64,000 nucleotides of DNA, taken from NCBI GenBank assembly GCA_011390155.1, contig JAABSW010000002.1, forward strand, positions 1 through 64,000. The letters are read 5' to 3'. The translations under genes were made by a program, and so were the position numbers. The stretch comes from Clostridiaceae bacterium (GTDB lineage Bacteria > Bacillota > Clostridia > Peptostreptococcales > Tindalliaceae). The notes under the pieces are model-generated. The model saw only the letters and a list, made by a program, of their open reading frames with translations. It was not told the origin of the DNA and made no database searches. Positions 42,298 to 51,380 of this stretch are shown here, piece by piece (positions within the stretch are counted from its first letter, which is position 1; the number at the start of each line of letters is the position of its first letter).

Positions 42298-42951
42298 TTA
42301 CACTTTATCTTCACTGACCAACACCCCGTGAACAATGAGGCGATGTGTGGCGACATAGATGGGGTCACAGGTGATTAATGTGATGACCCTGTCTTTGCTG
42401 TTGCGGTTTAGCACAGATAAATCTGTGGGTTCCACAACCTTAATTTCATAGGCCTGGTAGGTATACACCGCTTCAGAGGTTGTCACAATGATTAGATCTC
42501 CTACTTCCACTTCGTTTAGTCGATTGAAAAAGCGACCGTAGGTATAACTTCTATGACCTGCAACGGCAGCATTCCCAATGCTTCCAATGGGAGATGTTCC
42601 ATCCAGTAATGCCGCTGCAGATTTAAGGTTGGCATCGCTGGCACCCTGTACAACAGGCATTTCTGCTTTTATTTTTGGTATTTCGAGACGACCTAATAAT
42701 TCGCCGTCTTCATGAATTATCACTTCCTCATCTTCTTCATAGCCTTGCTCTTCCTCCTCATAGGATACAAAGACCTCCTGAAGGGCTTGGTATTCTTCCA
42801 CTGTGCTTTCCTCTGCCCCCACAGGTTGATTCTGTTCCTCCAGGGTTGCCATGAGTCTGGCCTCTTCACGCTGTTCAAAATACGTATTGGCAAAGGGATA
42901 TATGGCGATTAACAGCCCGGCAATGATGAGTAATGTGGAAAACTTTTTCAT
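42298..42951 (-). CDS. Class D sortase
   Basis: A 217-residue membrane-anchored transpeptidase. An N-terminal TM at about 5-25 is followed by an acidic linker (about 30-85, many Glu) and the sortase beta-barrel (about 85-217): LGRLEIPKIKAEMPVVQGAS, catalytic H133 in AVAGHRSYTYGRFF, nucleophile C195 in ITLITCDPI and R204 in ATHRLIV. The layout fits class D sortases, which anchor LPxTG-like proteins in sporulating Firmicutes. ATG 42951 follows AGGAGG; six residues of the longer frame are dropped. No protein with an LPxTG-type tail is encoded in the window, so its substrate lies elsewhere. Divergent from the bifurcating-complex operon. Confidence 0.9.
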   Translation of the reverse strand: MKKFSTLLIIAGLLIAIYPFANTYFEQREEARLMATLEEQNQPVGAEESTVEEYQALQEVFVSYEEEEQGYEEDEEVIIHEDGELLGRLEIPKIKAEMPVVQGASDANLKSAAALLDGTSPIGSIGNAAVAGHRSYTYGRFFNRLNEVEVGDLIIVTTSEAVYTYQAYEIKVVEPTDLSVLNRNSKDRVITLITCDPIYVATHRLIVHGVLVSEDKV

Positions 42952-43094
42952 GAAAGCACCTCCTGTCATGTATTGTTAGGTTCTACCGATGATTATTTCA
43001 TTGTTAACGCCTATGTTTAATTTAATTATACCCCCTTACAGATATTAATTATCATTTAATCATTGATTATTTTTTAACATTGATTGTGTGGGTG

Positions 43095-43123
43095 GTGACT
43101 TTGTTATGGATTAATGTTATACT
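43095..43123 (+). promoter_or_regulatory. Probable promoter of the NuoE/NuoF/NuoG-Nfn operon
   Basis: GTGACT (43095-43100), 17-base spacer, TATACT (43118-43123), about 50 bases before the first gene, which has AAAGGAG. The spacer begins TTGTTA, half of a Rex-like site, but the second half is poor. Confidence 0.5.
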
Positions 43124-43178
43124 ATTCTTTAAAATGAATCAATATAAGAATCTAACTATTACAAAGGAGTGAATGTGA

Positions 43179-43724
43179 ATGCAATGTTGCAAAGGACAAG
43201 GTCCACAAGCTCCGGATCCTACTGTTTCAGGAGTTGACCTCAGTCTGCTGATTCCCGTGCTGGAAAAATATAAATCGAAGCCGGGCAGCCTGATCACTAT
43301 CTTGCAGAAAGCCCAGGATCTTTACGGATACCTGCCCATTGATGTGTTGGATTATGTGGCCAGTGAAACGGGCATCAAACCCCCCAATGTATACGGTGTC
43401 GCCACCTTTTACACCCAGTTTCGCCTGAAACCCATCGGAAAATATCTGATTATGCTGTGCATGGGTACCGCCTGTCATGTCAACGGCGCCAGTGCCATTG
43501 AAGACGCCATTTGCGATGAACTAAAAATTGTCGATGGTGAGACCACAGAAGATAATTTGTTTACCCTGAACAATGTCGCCTGTTTGGGATGTTGCAGCCT
43601 CTCTCCGGTGATGATGATTAATGGAGAAACCCACGCCAAACTGACCCCGGATAAAGCCCGGAAAATTCTCCGGGAAATCCGTAAACAGGATCAGTTGGAA
43701 ACCGGAAAGGAGGCCACATCATGA
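43179..43724 (+). CDS. NuoE-like [2Fe-2S] subunit of an electron-bifurcating complex
   Basis: A 181-residue thioredoxin-fold protein. [2Fe-2S] ligands are C94 and C99 (CMGTAC) and C135 and C139 (CLGCC), the NuoE/HydC/HndA pattern. GSLITILQKAQDLYGYLP and NVYGVATFYTQFRLKP mark the N-terminal helical part. It passes electrons between the NuoF-like flavoprotein and other clusters. AAAGGAG precedes the ATG, and its stop overlaps the next start (ATGA). Two extra N-terminal cysteines (MQCC) are unusual but of unknown meaning. First gene of a three-gene operon; by analogy with StnA of the Sporomusa-type transhydrogenase or with HydC of bifurcating hydrogenases. No hydrogenase gene is in the operon. 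Confidence 0.93.
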   Translation: MQCCKGQGPQAPDPTVSGVDLSLLIPVLEKYKSKPGSLITILQKAQDLYGYLPIDVLDYVASETGIKPPNVYGVATFYTQFRLKPIGKYLIMLCMGTACHVNGASAIEDAICDELKIVDGETTEDNLFTLNNVACLGCCSLSPVMMINGETHAKLTPDKARKILREIRKQDQLETGKEATS

Positions 43725-45472
43725 GAATCGTCGTAGGACAAGGCAGTTGTGGTATTGCCGCCGGTGCAACGAAGGTAAGTACCGCCCTGGAAAATGAAAT
43801 TACACAGCGTAATCTGCCTGTATCCCTTGAGTTAACCGGATGTTGCGGCACCTGCTATCTGGAGCCCGTTGTGGACATTTACGATGAACACAATGAAAAA
43901 ACCACCTTTGTTATGGTGACCCCAGACATGGCAGGAGAACTTATCGACATTGCACTGGAAGGTAAAACCCCTGTAGAGACCCAGATAATAAGTGCTGAAG
44001 ACATGGAAGCCCAAGCCAAACAAAAGAAAGTGGCTCTTCGAAACGCAGGGTCCATCAACCCTGAAGATATTAATGATTATTTGGCTGTTGACGGTTACAA
44101 AGCCATCGAGAAAGTGCTGACCACCATGAGCCCTACTGAGGTCATTGAAGAAATCAAAATTTCAGGTTTGCGTGGCCGTGGTGGGGCCGGTTTTCCCACC
44201 TGGTTCAAGTGGAACGCTGCTTACCAGCAAAAAGAATCTCCAAAATACATGGTATGCAACGCCGACGAAGGAGACCCTGGTGCCTTTATGGACCGCAGTG
44301 TGTTGGAAGGCGACCCTCATGGCATCATTGAAGGCATGCTCATTGGTGGTTATGCCATCGGCGCCAGTGAAGGCATTTTCTATGTGCGCGCCGAATATCC
44401 CTTAGCCATTAAACGATTGGAAATTGCCATTGAGCAAGCCCGTGAAAAAGGCTTCCTGGGTAAAAACATCCTGGGTACCGGCTTTGATTTTGATCTTTGG
44501 ATTAAAGCAGGCGCAGGCGCTTTTGTATGCGGTGAAGAAACGGCACTCATTGCTTCACTGGAAGGTGAACGGGGTATGCCCAGGTTGAAACCTCCCTTTC
44601 CTGCACAAAAAGGATACTGGCAAAAACCCACCAATATTAACAACGTGGAAACCCTGGCTAATGTGCCCTGGATTTTCCGCAACGGTGGTGCTGCCTTTGC
44701 TGCCATGGGAACTGAACTGAGTAAAGGTACCAAGGTGTTTGCCCTGACAGGCAAAATTAAAAAGGGCGGCCTGGTGGAAATCCCCATGGGGTTAAGCCTG
44801 CGGGAAGTTATTTTTGATATCGGCGGCGGGATTTTAGATGATAAAGCCTTTAAAGCTGTCCAGATGGGCGGCCCCTCAGGCGGATGTATCCCCGCTCAAC
44901 TGCTGGACACCCCCGTTGATTATGAATCCATAACCAAAACCGGTGCCATCATGGGTTCCGGAGGTATGGTTGTTATGGATGAAACTACCTGTATGGTTGA
45001 AATGGCACGGTTCTTCCTGGACTTTACAAGGAAAGAATCCTGCGGAAAATGCATTCACTGCCGCATGGGTACCAAACGTATGCTTGAAATCCTCACCCGT
45101 ATCACCGATGGAAAGGGCAAGGAAGGGGACATCGAACTTCTGGAAGAACTTTGCGAAAAGGTGAAGGAAGGTTCCCTGTGTGCCCTGGGCGGCACTGCTC
45201 CCAACCCGGTACTCACCACCCTTCAATATTTCCGGGATGAATATGAAGCCCATATCTATGAGCATAAATGTCCGTCTCATCAGTGCACACACCTGTTGAC
45301 ATACACCATCTCAGAAGAAGCCTGCAGGAAATGCGGCATCTGTGCCCGAAACTGTCCTACAGACGCGATCAGCGGCAGCAAGGACGTTGTGTATGTTATC
45401 GACCAGGATCTGTGTATTAAATGCGGCAAGTGTAAAACCGTCTGTCCCTTCAAGGCAGTCGACGTAGACTAA
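43721..45472 (+). CDS. NuoF-like FMN/NADH-binding subunit of an electron-bifurcating complex
   Basis: A 583-residue protein with three parts: an N-terminal thioredoxin-like [2Fe-2S] domain (about 1-100; GSCGIAAGA, LTGCCGTCYLEP), the NuoF core (about 110-500) and a C-terminal pair of [4Fe-4S] ferredoxin motifs (CRKCGICARNCP and CIKCGKCKTVCP). In the core, GRGGAGFPTWFKW and NADEGDPGAFMDR bind FMN and NADH, and ESCGKCIHCRMGTKRM with a later Cys holds a [4Fe-4S] cluster. This is the HydB/HndC/StnB plan, where FMN is the proposed bifurcation site exchanging electrons among NADH, ferredoxin and a third partner. Overlaps the NuoE-like gene by four bases. Confidence 0.94.
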   Translation: MRIVVGQGSCGIAAGATKVSTALENEITQRNLPVSLELTGCCGTCYLEPVVDIYDEHNEKTTFVMVTPDMAGELIDIALEGKTPVETQIISAEDMEAQAKQKKVALRNAGSINPEDINDYLAVDGYKAIEKVLTTMSPTEVIEEIKISGLRGRGGAGFPTWFKWNAAYQQKESPKYMVCNADEGDPGAFMDRSVLEGDPHGIIEGMLIGGYAIGASEGIFYVRAEYPLAIKRLEIAIEQAREKGFLGKNILGTGFDFDLWIKAGAGAFVCGEETALIASLEGERGMPRLKPPFPAQKGYWQKPTNINNVETLANVPWIFRNGGAAFAAMGTELSKGTKVFALTGKIKKGGLVEIPMGLSLREVIFDIGGGILDDKAFKAVQMGGPSGGCIPAQLLDTPVDYESITKTGAIMGSGGMVVMDETTCMVEMARFFLDFTRKESCGKCIHCRMGTKRMLEILTRITDGKGKEGDIELLEELCEKVKEGSLCALGGTAPNPVLTTLQYFRDEYEAHIYEHKCPSHQCTHLLTYTISEEACRKCGICARNCPTDAISGSKDVVYVIDQDLCIKCGKCKTVCPFKAVDVD

Positions 45473-45493
45473 GGAAAGAGGGTGAATAAAACC

Positions 45494-48400
45494 ATGTCTG
45501 AACTCAGATTGAACATAAATGGAAAAGAAGTGACAGGAAAGCGTGGCCAGACCATATTGGAAGTGGCCCGGGAAAACACCATTGACATCCCCACGCTATG
45601 TTATGACGACCGAATGAAAATATATGGCTCCTGCGGCCTGTGTATCGTTGAAGCAGAAGGCATTCCGAAACTTCTGAGGGCTTGCGCCACAGAAATCGGA
45701 CCCGATATGGTAATCAAAACCAATACAGAAAAACTGAAGGCCAATCGAAAAATGGCATTGGAATTGTTGCTGTCCGACCACACCGGCGACTGTCGCCCAC
45801 CTTGTGTGCTGGCTTGTCCGGGTAAAACTGACTGCCAGGGTTACGTGGGCCTTATTGCCAATGGCGAATTTAAAGAATCGTTAAAACTGATCAAAGAACA
45901 ACTGCCATTGCCTGCCTCCATCGGCCGTGTTTGTCCTCACCCCTGTGAAGATGAATGCCGTCGACAGTTAAAAGATGAACCTATTGCCATCGCCTGGCAC
46001 AAGGGTTTTGTGGCCGATGTAGACCTGAATGGCCCAGATGTGTTTATCCCCGAACTGAAATCTTCCACCGGCAAACACGTTGCCATTGTGGGAGGCGGCC
46101 CCGGTGGACTGTCTGCTGCCTATTTTCTCTTAACAGAAGGGCATGCTGTCACCATTTATGACATGATGCCTGAAATGGGCGGCATGTTAAAATACGGCAT
46201 CCCTCAGTACCGTCTTCCCAAAGAAGTGCTGAACCGTGAAATTGACATTATTGAAAAAATAGGTGCCAAACTGGTGAATAACGTGCGCATTGGTGAAGAC
46301 GTGACGTTGGAGCATCTGCGTGAGCACCATGACGCTGTTTACCTTTCCATCGGCTGCTGGGAAAGCTCCCCCATGAAATGCCCCGGAGAAGACCTGGAAG
46401 GTGTCATGGGAGGGATTCATTTCCTGCGCAATGTCATCGAAAACAAACCCACCTACATCGGTCAGCGAGTGGCCATTGTTGGTGGCGGTAACACTGCCAT
46501 GGATGCCTGCCGTACCGCGGTTCGTCTGGGTGCCTCTGAAGTGATTAACCTCTACCGCCGTACAAGGGAAGAAATGCCGGCAGAAGAAATTGAAATCGTC
46601 GAAGCCGAAGAAGAGGGCGTTACCTTTAAATTCCTGGTAAGCCCCCTGGAAGTCGTGGGAGAAGACGGTAAAGTGAAAGCAGTTCGCCTACAAAAAATGG
46701 AATTGGGCGAACCGGATGCCAGCGGTCGAAGACGACCAGTGCCCATTGAAGGGGCAGAGGAAACCCTGGAAGTGGACTCTGTCATCGTGGCCATCGGCCA
46801 GTACGTGAACGTGGATGGCTTTGAAGAAGTAGACAAAACCAAGTACAACACCCTGTCTGTTGACACCTCCACTTTCTCCACCAGCCTCACCGGCGTGTTT
46901 GCCGGCGGCGATGCCATCAATGACAACCTGAAGATTGCCATCCAGGCCATTGGCGATGCCAAAAATGCAGTTAAAGTGATTGACGGATACCTGAAGGGTT
47001 TGGATATTCGCTATAAAAAACCTTACCTGGTGACACGTGATGACGTGACCGCTGAAGAATTTGAAGACCGGCCGGTTCAAAAACGGCCACACATGGGTCA
47101 CCAAACTCCTGAGGTGAGACGTCAGAATTTTGAGGAAGTAGCCGACGGATTCTCTGTTGAAGCTGCCATGGAAGATGCCAAGCGCTGCCTGGAATGCGGC
47201 TGCCATGATTATTTCGAATGTAAATTGATTGATTACTCCAACCAGTACGATGTGGAACCGGAACGCCTGGCGGGAGAGGAACACCGCCGCGATGTGGTGA
47301 ACAACCATCCCTTTATTTTACGCAACCCGGACAAATGCATCCTCTGCGGACTTTGTGTCAGGGTGTGCAGCGAAGTAATGGACATGACGGCCCTTGGCCT
47401 GGTGGACAGAGGTTTTGACGCTGTGGTTAAACCATCCATGGACCGGCCTCTGAAGGAAACCGATTGTATCTCCTGCGGACAGTGTGTGTCCGTATGTCCT
47501 GTAGGCGCCCTGCAGGAAAACCTGCTCCTGGACAAATCAGTGCCTGTGGAAACAGCCACCGTGGACACCATTTGCGGTTATTGCAGCGTTGGTTGCCATA
47601 CACGCCTGGAAACCAGAGGTAATATGGTGGTGCGATCCCTGCCTGTCAGCGGTAATAAGGTGGATGGCGGCCTGCTGTGCGTGAAGGGCCGATTCGGTTA
47701 TGATATGGCACAAAAGAATAGCCGCCTGACCACTCCTTTGATCCGAAAAAATGGACAGTTGGAAGAAGCCTCCTGGGAGGAAGCATTGCTGCTCATCGCT
47801 AAGAAAGCACAGGGCCTGACCTTCCGTCATGGTTCTGAAGCAGTTGGCATCAGTGTGTCCGATCATTGGACCAATGAAGAAATCTTTGCCGTAAAACGCT
47901 TTGCTGATGATGTGATCAAGACCCCTCACCTGTTCTCACTGAACAACCCAGCCAAGGGCATCAGTGATGTGTTGGGACTGGACGCATCACCCAATACCCT
48001 GGAAGAATTGCTGCGCACACAATTAATTCTCCTTGTGGGATCCTCCATCATGCGTGACCATACCATCGCCGGTTTAAAGGTGAAGGAAGCCGTGAAAGAA
48101 CAGGGTGCCAAACTGGTGACCATTAACCCCTGCGAAACCAAGGCGGATGAATGGGCAACAATGAAAATTCAACCTGAAAACCAGGTAGGTTTCCTGAAGG
48201 AAATAGCGGCTGCCCTGCTGGAAATGGGAAAAACCCCTGGTAAAGTCATAAATTTGAAAGCCTTCAAAGAGAGCCTGGAAGGCATCACCATCAGTGATAA
48301 AGCCCGTCAGGTGGCAGATTTATATGCCAATGCCAAGACAGCCATGATTGTCTTTGACCAGTCCAACGTTTCACCGGAAGCGGCCCAGATGATGGCCAAC

Positions 48401-49075
48401 CTGGCCCTTATTTCTGGCCATATAGGCAAACCACGACGAGGTCTGATCCAGTTGAAACCCCAGAACAACAGTCAGGCGGTGAGCCTGATGAACATCAGTG
48501 GCGATTCCCTTGCTCTGGAACAATTGCTGGCACAGGAAGAGTTGAAAGCCTTACTCCTCTTTGGAGAAAATTACCCTGTGGAAACCCTGAAAAAACTGGA
48601 ATTCCTTGCGGTGATGGACACCCACCTGACACCAACTGCCCAAATGGCAGATGTGGTATTACCCGCCGCCTCCTTCGCAGAATCTCAGGGCACCTATACC
48701 AGTGGGGAACGGCGTATTCAAAAAGTGACACAAGCGCTGAAACCCCTGGCCGGCATGGAAAACTGGCAGGTAATTAATGAACTGTCTTCCATTCTCCGCC
48801 TGCCCTTTAACTACAACAACTATCTGGATTTGGCCCAGGACCTGGGTGTTACCATGGAAGGTTACCAGCAGGTGCACACCTTGGGAGATCAGAGTGGGTT
48901 CTGGCCTCTTGGCAACAACCCTGTGCTGTATGAAGATGGGTTTGGTTTTGTGGATGGCCTTGCACGCCTGGTAATCGTGGAAGAAGCACCTCTCTTTGCC
49001 GAAGTCACAAACACTCATTACGTCACCACCGCCTTCATGAAATACCTGGAAGATGAAGGATTGGATCGTTGCTAA
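45494..49075 (+). CDS. NuoG / NfnB-GltD / molybdopterin-domain fusion subunit (StnC-like)
   Basis: A 1193-residue protein. Order: NuoG-type [2Fe-2S] domain (about 1-90; IYGSCGLCIVEAEG), a cysteine-rich GltD-type domain (about 95-185; PPCVLACPGKTDCQGYV, RVCPHPCEDECRR), a two-dinucleotide oxidoreductase (AIVGGGPGGLSAAYFL near 195, AIVGGGNTAMDACRTAVRLG near 325), an Fe-S motif CLECGCHDYFEC, two [4Fe-4S] motifs near 613-670 (CILCGLCVRVC, CISCGQCVSVCP), and a molybdopterin-oxidoreductase-like end from about 690 (CGYCSVGC, LCVKGRFGYD, ADVVLPAASFAESQGTY). No Cys or Sec is seen at the usual Mo-ligand position, so that part is probably structural. Expected role: NADP(H) site of a bifurcating transhydrogenase. 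ATG 45494 is preferred; GTG 45482 is possible. Confidence 0.88.
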   Translation: MSELRLNINGKEVTGKRGQTILEVARENTIDIPTLCYDDRMKIYGSCGLCIVEAEGIPKLLRACATEIGPDMVIKTNTEKLKANRKMALELLLSDHTGDCRPPCVLACPGKTDCQGYVGLIANGEFKESLKLIKEQLPLPASIGRVCPHPCEDECRRQLKDEPIAIAWHKGFVADVDLNGPDVFIPELKSSTGKHVAIVGGGPGGLSAAYFLLTEGHAVTIYDMMPEMGGMLKYGIPQYRLPKEVLNREIDIIEKIGAKLVNNVRIGEDVTLEHLREHHDAVYLSIGCWESSPMKCPGEDLEGVMGGIHFLRNVIENKPTYIGQRVAIVGGGNTAMDACRTAVRLGASEVINLYRRTREEMPAEEIEIVEAEEEGVTFKFLVSPLEVVGEDGKVKAVRLQKMELGEPDASGRRRPVPIEGAEETLEVDSVIVAIGQYVNVDGFEEVDKTKYNTLSVDTSTFSTSLTGVFAGGDAINDNLKIAIQAIGDAKNAVKVIDGYLKGLDIRYKKPYLVTRDDVTAEEFEDRPVQKRPHMGHQTPEVRRQNFEEVADGFSVEAAMEDAKRCLECGCHDYFECKLIDYSNQYDVEPERLAGEEHRRDVVNNHPFILRNPDKCILCGLCVRVCSEVMDMTALGLVDRGFDAVVKPSMDRPLKETDCISCGQCVSVCPVGALQENLLLDKSVPVETATVDTICGYCSVGCHTRLETRGNMVVRSLPVSGNKVDGGLLCVKGRFGYDMAQKNSRLTTPLIRKNGQLEEASWEEALLLIAKKAQGLTFRHGSEAVGISVSDHWTNEEIFAVKRFADDVIKTPHLFSLNNPAKGISDVLGLDASPNTLEELLRTQLILLVGSSIMRDHTIAGLKVKEAVKEQGAKLVTINPCETKADEWATMKIQPENQVGFLKEIAAALLEMGKTPGKVINLKAFKESLEGITISDKARQVADLYANAKTAMIVFDQSNVSPEAAQMMANLALISGHIGKPRRGLIQLKPQNNSQAVSLMNISGDSLALEQLLAQEELKALLLFGENYPVETLKKLEFLAVMDTHLTPTAQMADVVLPAASFAESQGTYTSGERRIQKVTQALKPLAGMENWQVINELSSILRLPFNYNNYLDLAQDLGVTMEGYQQVHTLGDQSGFWPLGNNPVLYEDGFGFVDGLARLVIVEEAPLFAEVTNTHYVTTAFMKYLEDEGLDRC

Positions 49076-49109
49076 AAACTACTGGTTATTATGAATAGGA
49101 AATAATACA

Positions 49110-49152
49110 GAGGAGCACTACATCTCATTTTGATGTAGTGCTCCTCATTTTT
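49110..49152 (+). terminator. Terminator of the bifurcating-complex operon
   Basis: GAGGAGCACTACATC (49110-49124) pairs with GATGTAGTGCTCCTC (49132-49146), a 15-bp stem followed by ATTTTTTC. It also lies just past the end of the convergent aroB. Confidence 0.93.
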
Positions 49153-49158
49153 TCATCA

Positions 49159-50229
49159 TTAGCACTTCTTCATGATTCTCAGCAATTCCTCACCTGTCAA
49201 TCCCACCTCTTCGATGCTTCCAGATTGGTGTGGCAACAGAAAAGAGATGTTGTTTTTCCGGTTTTTTTTGTCCAAGGCCATGGCCAACACCATGTCTTCC
49301 AAAGAAAATCCGGGTATTTCCTCGATGACGGGAATCATATGTACCAGATTCGCTAGTTGGCGATACTGGCTTTCATCAATCAATTCCATTTTGAAAGCAA
49401 GTTCCAATTCAAATAACATGCCCTGGCGCAATGCCGCTCCATGGGTTACTCGGTAATCCGTCAGCTTTTCAATGGCATGACCTGCAGTGTGCCCCAGGTT
49501 CAAGATTTTTCGCAGACCAGCTTCCTTTTCGTCCTTCACCACAATATCCCTTTTGCAGGCGATGCATTTTCCAATGAGCTGTCCAATTGTTTCAGGTTCC
49601 TTCGCCACCACGGCTTCCCAATGTTCCACCAGCCACCGATGGAAACCATCACCCTGAATCAATGCATACTTCACCACTTCGCTGCATCCACCCCAAAATT
49701 CCCTGTCCGGCAGTGTATTGAGAAGCAGAGGATCAATCCACACTGCTTGCGGCGGGTAAAAGGTCCCTGCCAGGTTTTTGCCGCTTTTCAGGTTGACACC
49801 GGTTTTGCCTCCCACACTGCTGTCCACCTGGGCCAGCAGTGTGGTGGGAATTTGTATCCAGGCGATTCCCCTCATGTAGATGGAAGCACAAAACCCGGTG
49901 AAGTCACCCACTACCCCTCCACCAAAGGCCATGAGCCCGTCCCAGCGGTTGAGCTTAAGGTCGGCCAGGATTTCCAGCACCTCTTCCACCTGTCCCAGTG
50001 TTTTCGTTTCCTCTCCCGGAGGAAGGATGATGATATCCTTCTTTGAAGTAACCAGGTTTTCAATCACCTCAGGGTACAGATTTGCCAGGTTTTCGTCTGT
50101 GATTACAACCCATCTGCCCACATTGGCTGGTTTTTGTGGCACTGGTGAATTGTCATTCACCAACAGACCTTCCTGTATGATGATAGGATAGCTGCCGGTT
50201 TGCGTCTTTACCTCAAGGGTTTCCAGCAT
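49159..50229 (-). CDS. aroB: 3-dehydroquinate synthase
   Basis: A 356-residue NAD- and metal-dependent enzyme converting DAHP to 3-dehydroquinate, step two of the shikimate pathway. GGGVVGDFTGFCASIYMRGI and PTTLLAQVDSSVGGKTGVNL bind NAD and phosphate; NLGHTAGHAIEK carries zinc ligands. GGAGGAG precedes the ATG. The start lies 22 bases inside the end of aroC. Last gene of the six-gene aromatic operon; aroD, aroE and aroK are not in the window. Expression should follow the attenuator found upstream of aroF. Confidence 0.97.
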   Translation of the reverse strand: MLETLEVKTQTGSYPIIIQEGLLVNDNSPVPQKPANVGRWVVITDENLANLYPEVIENLVTSKKDIIILPPGEETKTLGQVEEVLEILADLKLNRWDGLMAFGGGVVGDFTGFCASIYMRGIAWIQIPTTLLAQVDSSVGGKTGVNLKSGKNLAGTFYPPQAVWIDPLLLNTLPDREFWGGCSEVVKYALIQGDGFHRWLVEHWEAVVAKEPETIGQLIGKCIACKRDIVVKDEKEAGLRKILNLGHTAGHAIEKLTDYRVTHGAALRQGMLFELELAFKMELIDESQYRQLANLVHMIPVIEEIPGFSLEDMVLAMALDKKNRKNNISFLLPHQSGSIEEVGLTGEELLRIMKKC

Positions 50230-51344
50230 CGTCTCATCTCCTCCAGAGAATCTTTACCAAAGACTTCCATGAATGCCTGGGCCAATGTGAACACTGTGAC
50301 CAACTCAGCCACCACAGCTGCTGCCGGCACGGCACAGGTGTCACTGCGTTCCTTAACGGCTTCATAGGACTCATGGGTATCAATGTCCACGGTGTTTAAG
50401 GGTTTCATCAAAGTGGGAATGGGTTTCATGGCACACCTTACCACCAGTTCTTCCCCATTGCTCATCCCTCCTTCAATGCCACCTGCATGATTGGTCATCC
50501 GATAATAGCCATTTTTCTCTGAATAATAGATTTCATCATGTACCTGTGATCCAGGTTTTGTTGCTGACAAAAATCCATCCCCTATTTCAACGCCCTTGAT
50601 GGCCTGGATGCTCATTAGAGCAGCCGCCAGCTGTGTGTCCAGCTTTCGATCCCACTGCACGTGGCTTCCCAGCCCCCGGGGCAACCCCTTCACCCTCACT
50701 TCCACAATACCTCCCAGTGAATCTCCGGCAGCTTTGGCCTCATCGATGACTTCTATCATTGCTTCTTCAGTTGTTTTACTGATGCACCTGACTGGAGAGA
50801 GTTCAGCCTCTGCCAGCTGGTCAAAAGATATGGACTGATTCTCCAAAGCAGCCTGGCCAATTTGTATGACATGACTGGCAGCCTGTACGCCAAAAACGTT
50901 AAGCAATTGCCGGGCAATACTGCCTGCTGCCACCCTTGCGGCCGTTTCCCTGGCACTGCTCCGCTCCAGGATGGGCCTCACATCAGACAACCCGTATTTC
51001 AGCATTCCAGTTAAATCCGCATGTCCTGGCCGGGGATGGCTTACCCGTTTGTAGTTCACATCTCCCTGGAAGGGATCCATGCCCTCCTGCCAGTTTTCAT
51101 AATCCCGGTTCATGATCAGGTAAGCCACAGGGCTGCCTGTGGTCACCCCGCCTCTGATACCGGAGAGGACTTCTATCTGGTCTTTTTCAATTTTCATTCT
51201 TCCGCCCCGTCCATACCCCTGTTGCCGCCTGGCCAGGTCATGGTCTATTCGTTGCTTGTCGATAAACACCCCTGCCGGCAATCCTTCAATGATGCCCATC
51301 AACGCTTTGCCGTGAGACTCACCTGCTGTTAAATACCGAAGCAT
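50208..51344 (-). CDS. aroC: Chorismate synthase
   Basis: A 378-residue FMN-dependent enzyme forming chorismate from EPSP, the last shared step to Phe, Tyr and Trp. LTAGESHGKALMGIIEGLPAG opens the protein, RRQQGYGRGGRMKIEKD and RSSARETAARVAAGSIARQL are signature blocks, and GGIEGGMSNG lies near the C terminus. ATG 51344 is preferred over 51353, since AGAGAGG directly abuts the earlier ATG. It overlaps aroB by 22 bases and follows pheA. FMN must be supplied reduced; as a monofunctional bacterial form, it relies on outside flavin reduction, which several nearby flavoproteins could in principle provide, though no link is shown. Confidence 0.97.
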   Translation of the reverse strand: MLRYLTAGESHGKALMGIIEGLPAGVFIDKQRIDHDLARRQQGYGRGGRMKIEKDQIEVLSGIRGGVTTGSPVAYLIMNRDYENWQEGMDPFQGDVNYKRVSHPRPGHADLTGMLKYGLSDVRPILERSSARETAARVAAGSIARQLLNVFGVQAASHVIQIGQAALENQSISFDQLAEAELSPVRCISKTTEEAMIEVIDEAKAAGDSLGGIVEVRVKGLPRGLGSHVQWDRKLDTQLAAALMSIQAIKGVEIGDGFLSATKPGSQVHDEIYYSEKNGYYRMTNHAGGIEGGMSNGEELVVRCAMKPIPTLMKPLNTVDIDTHESYEAVKERSDTCAVPAAAVVAELVTVFTLAQAFMEVFGKDSLEEMRRCWKPLR

Positions 51345-51380
51345 ACGTTTCATCCTCTCTGAAAACTCATTTAGAAGAGA

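Noticed and set aside
43101-43117. A Rex operator (TTGTTA half-site) at the bifurcating-complex promoter.
   Set aside because: The second half does not match TTAACAA well, so a redox-repressor site is not supported.
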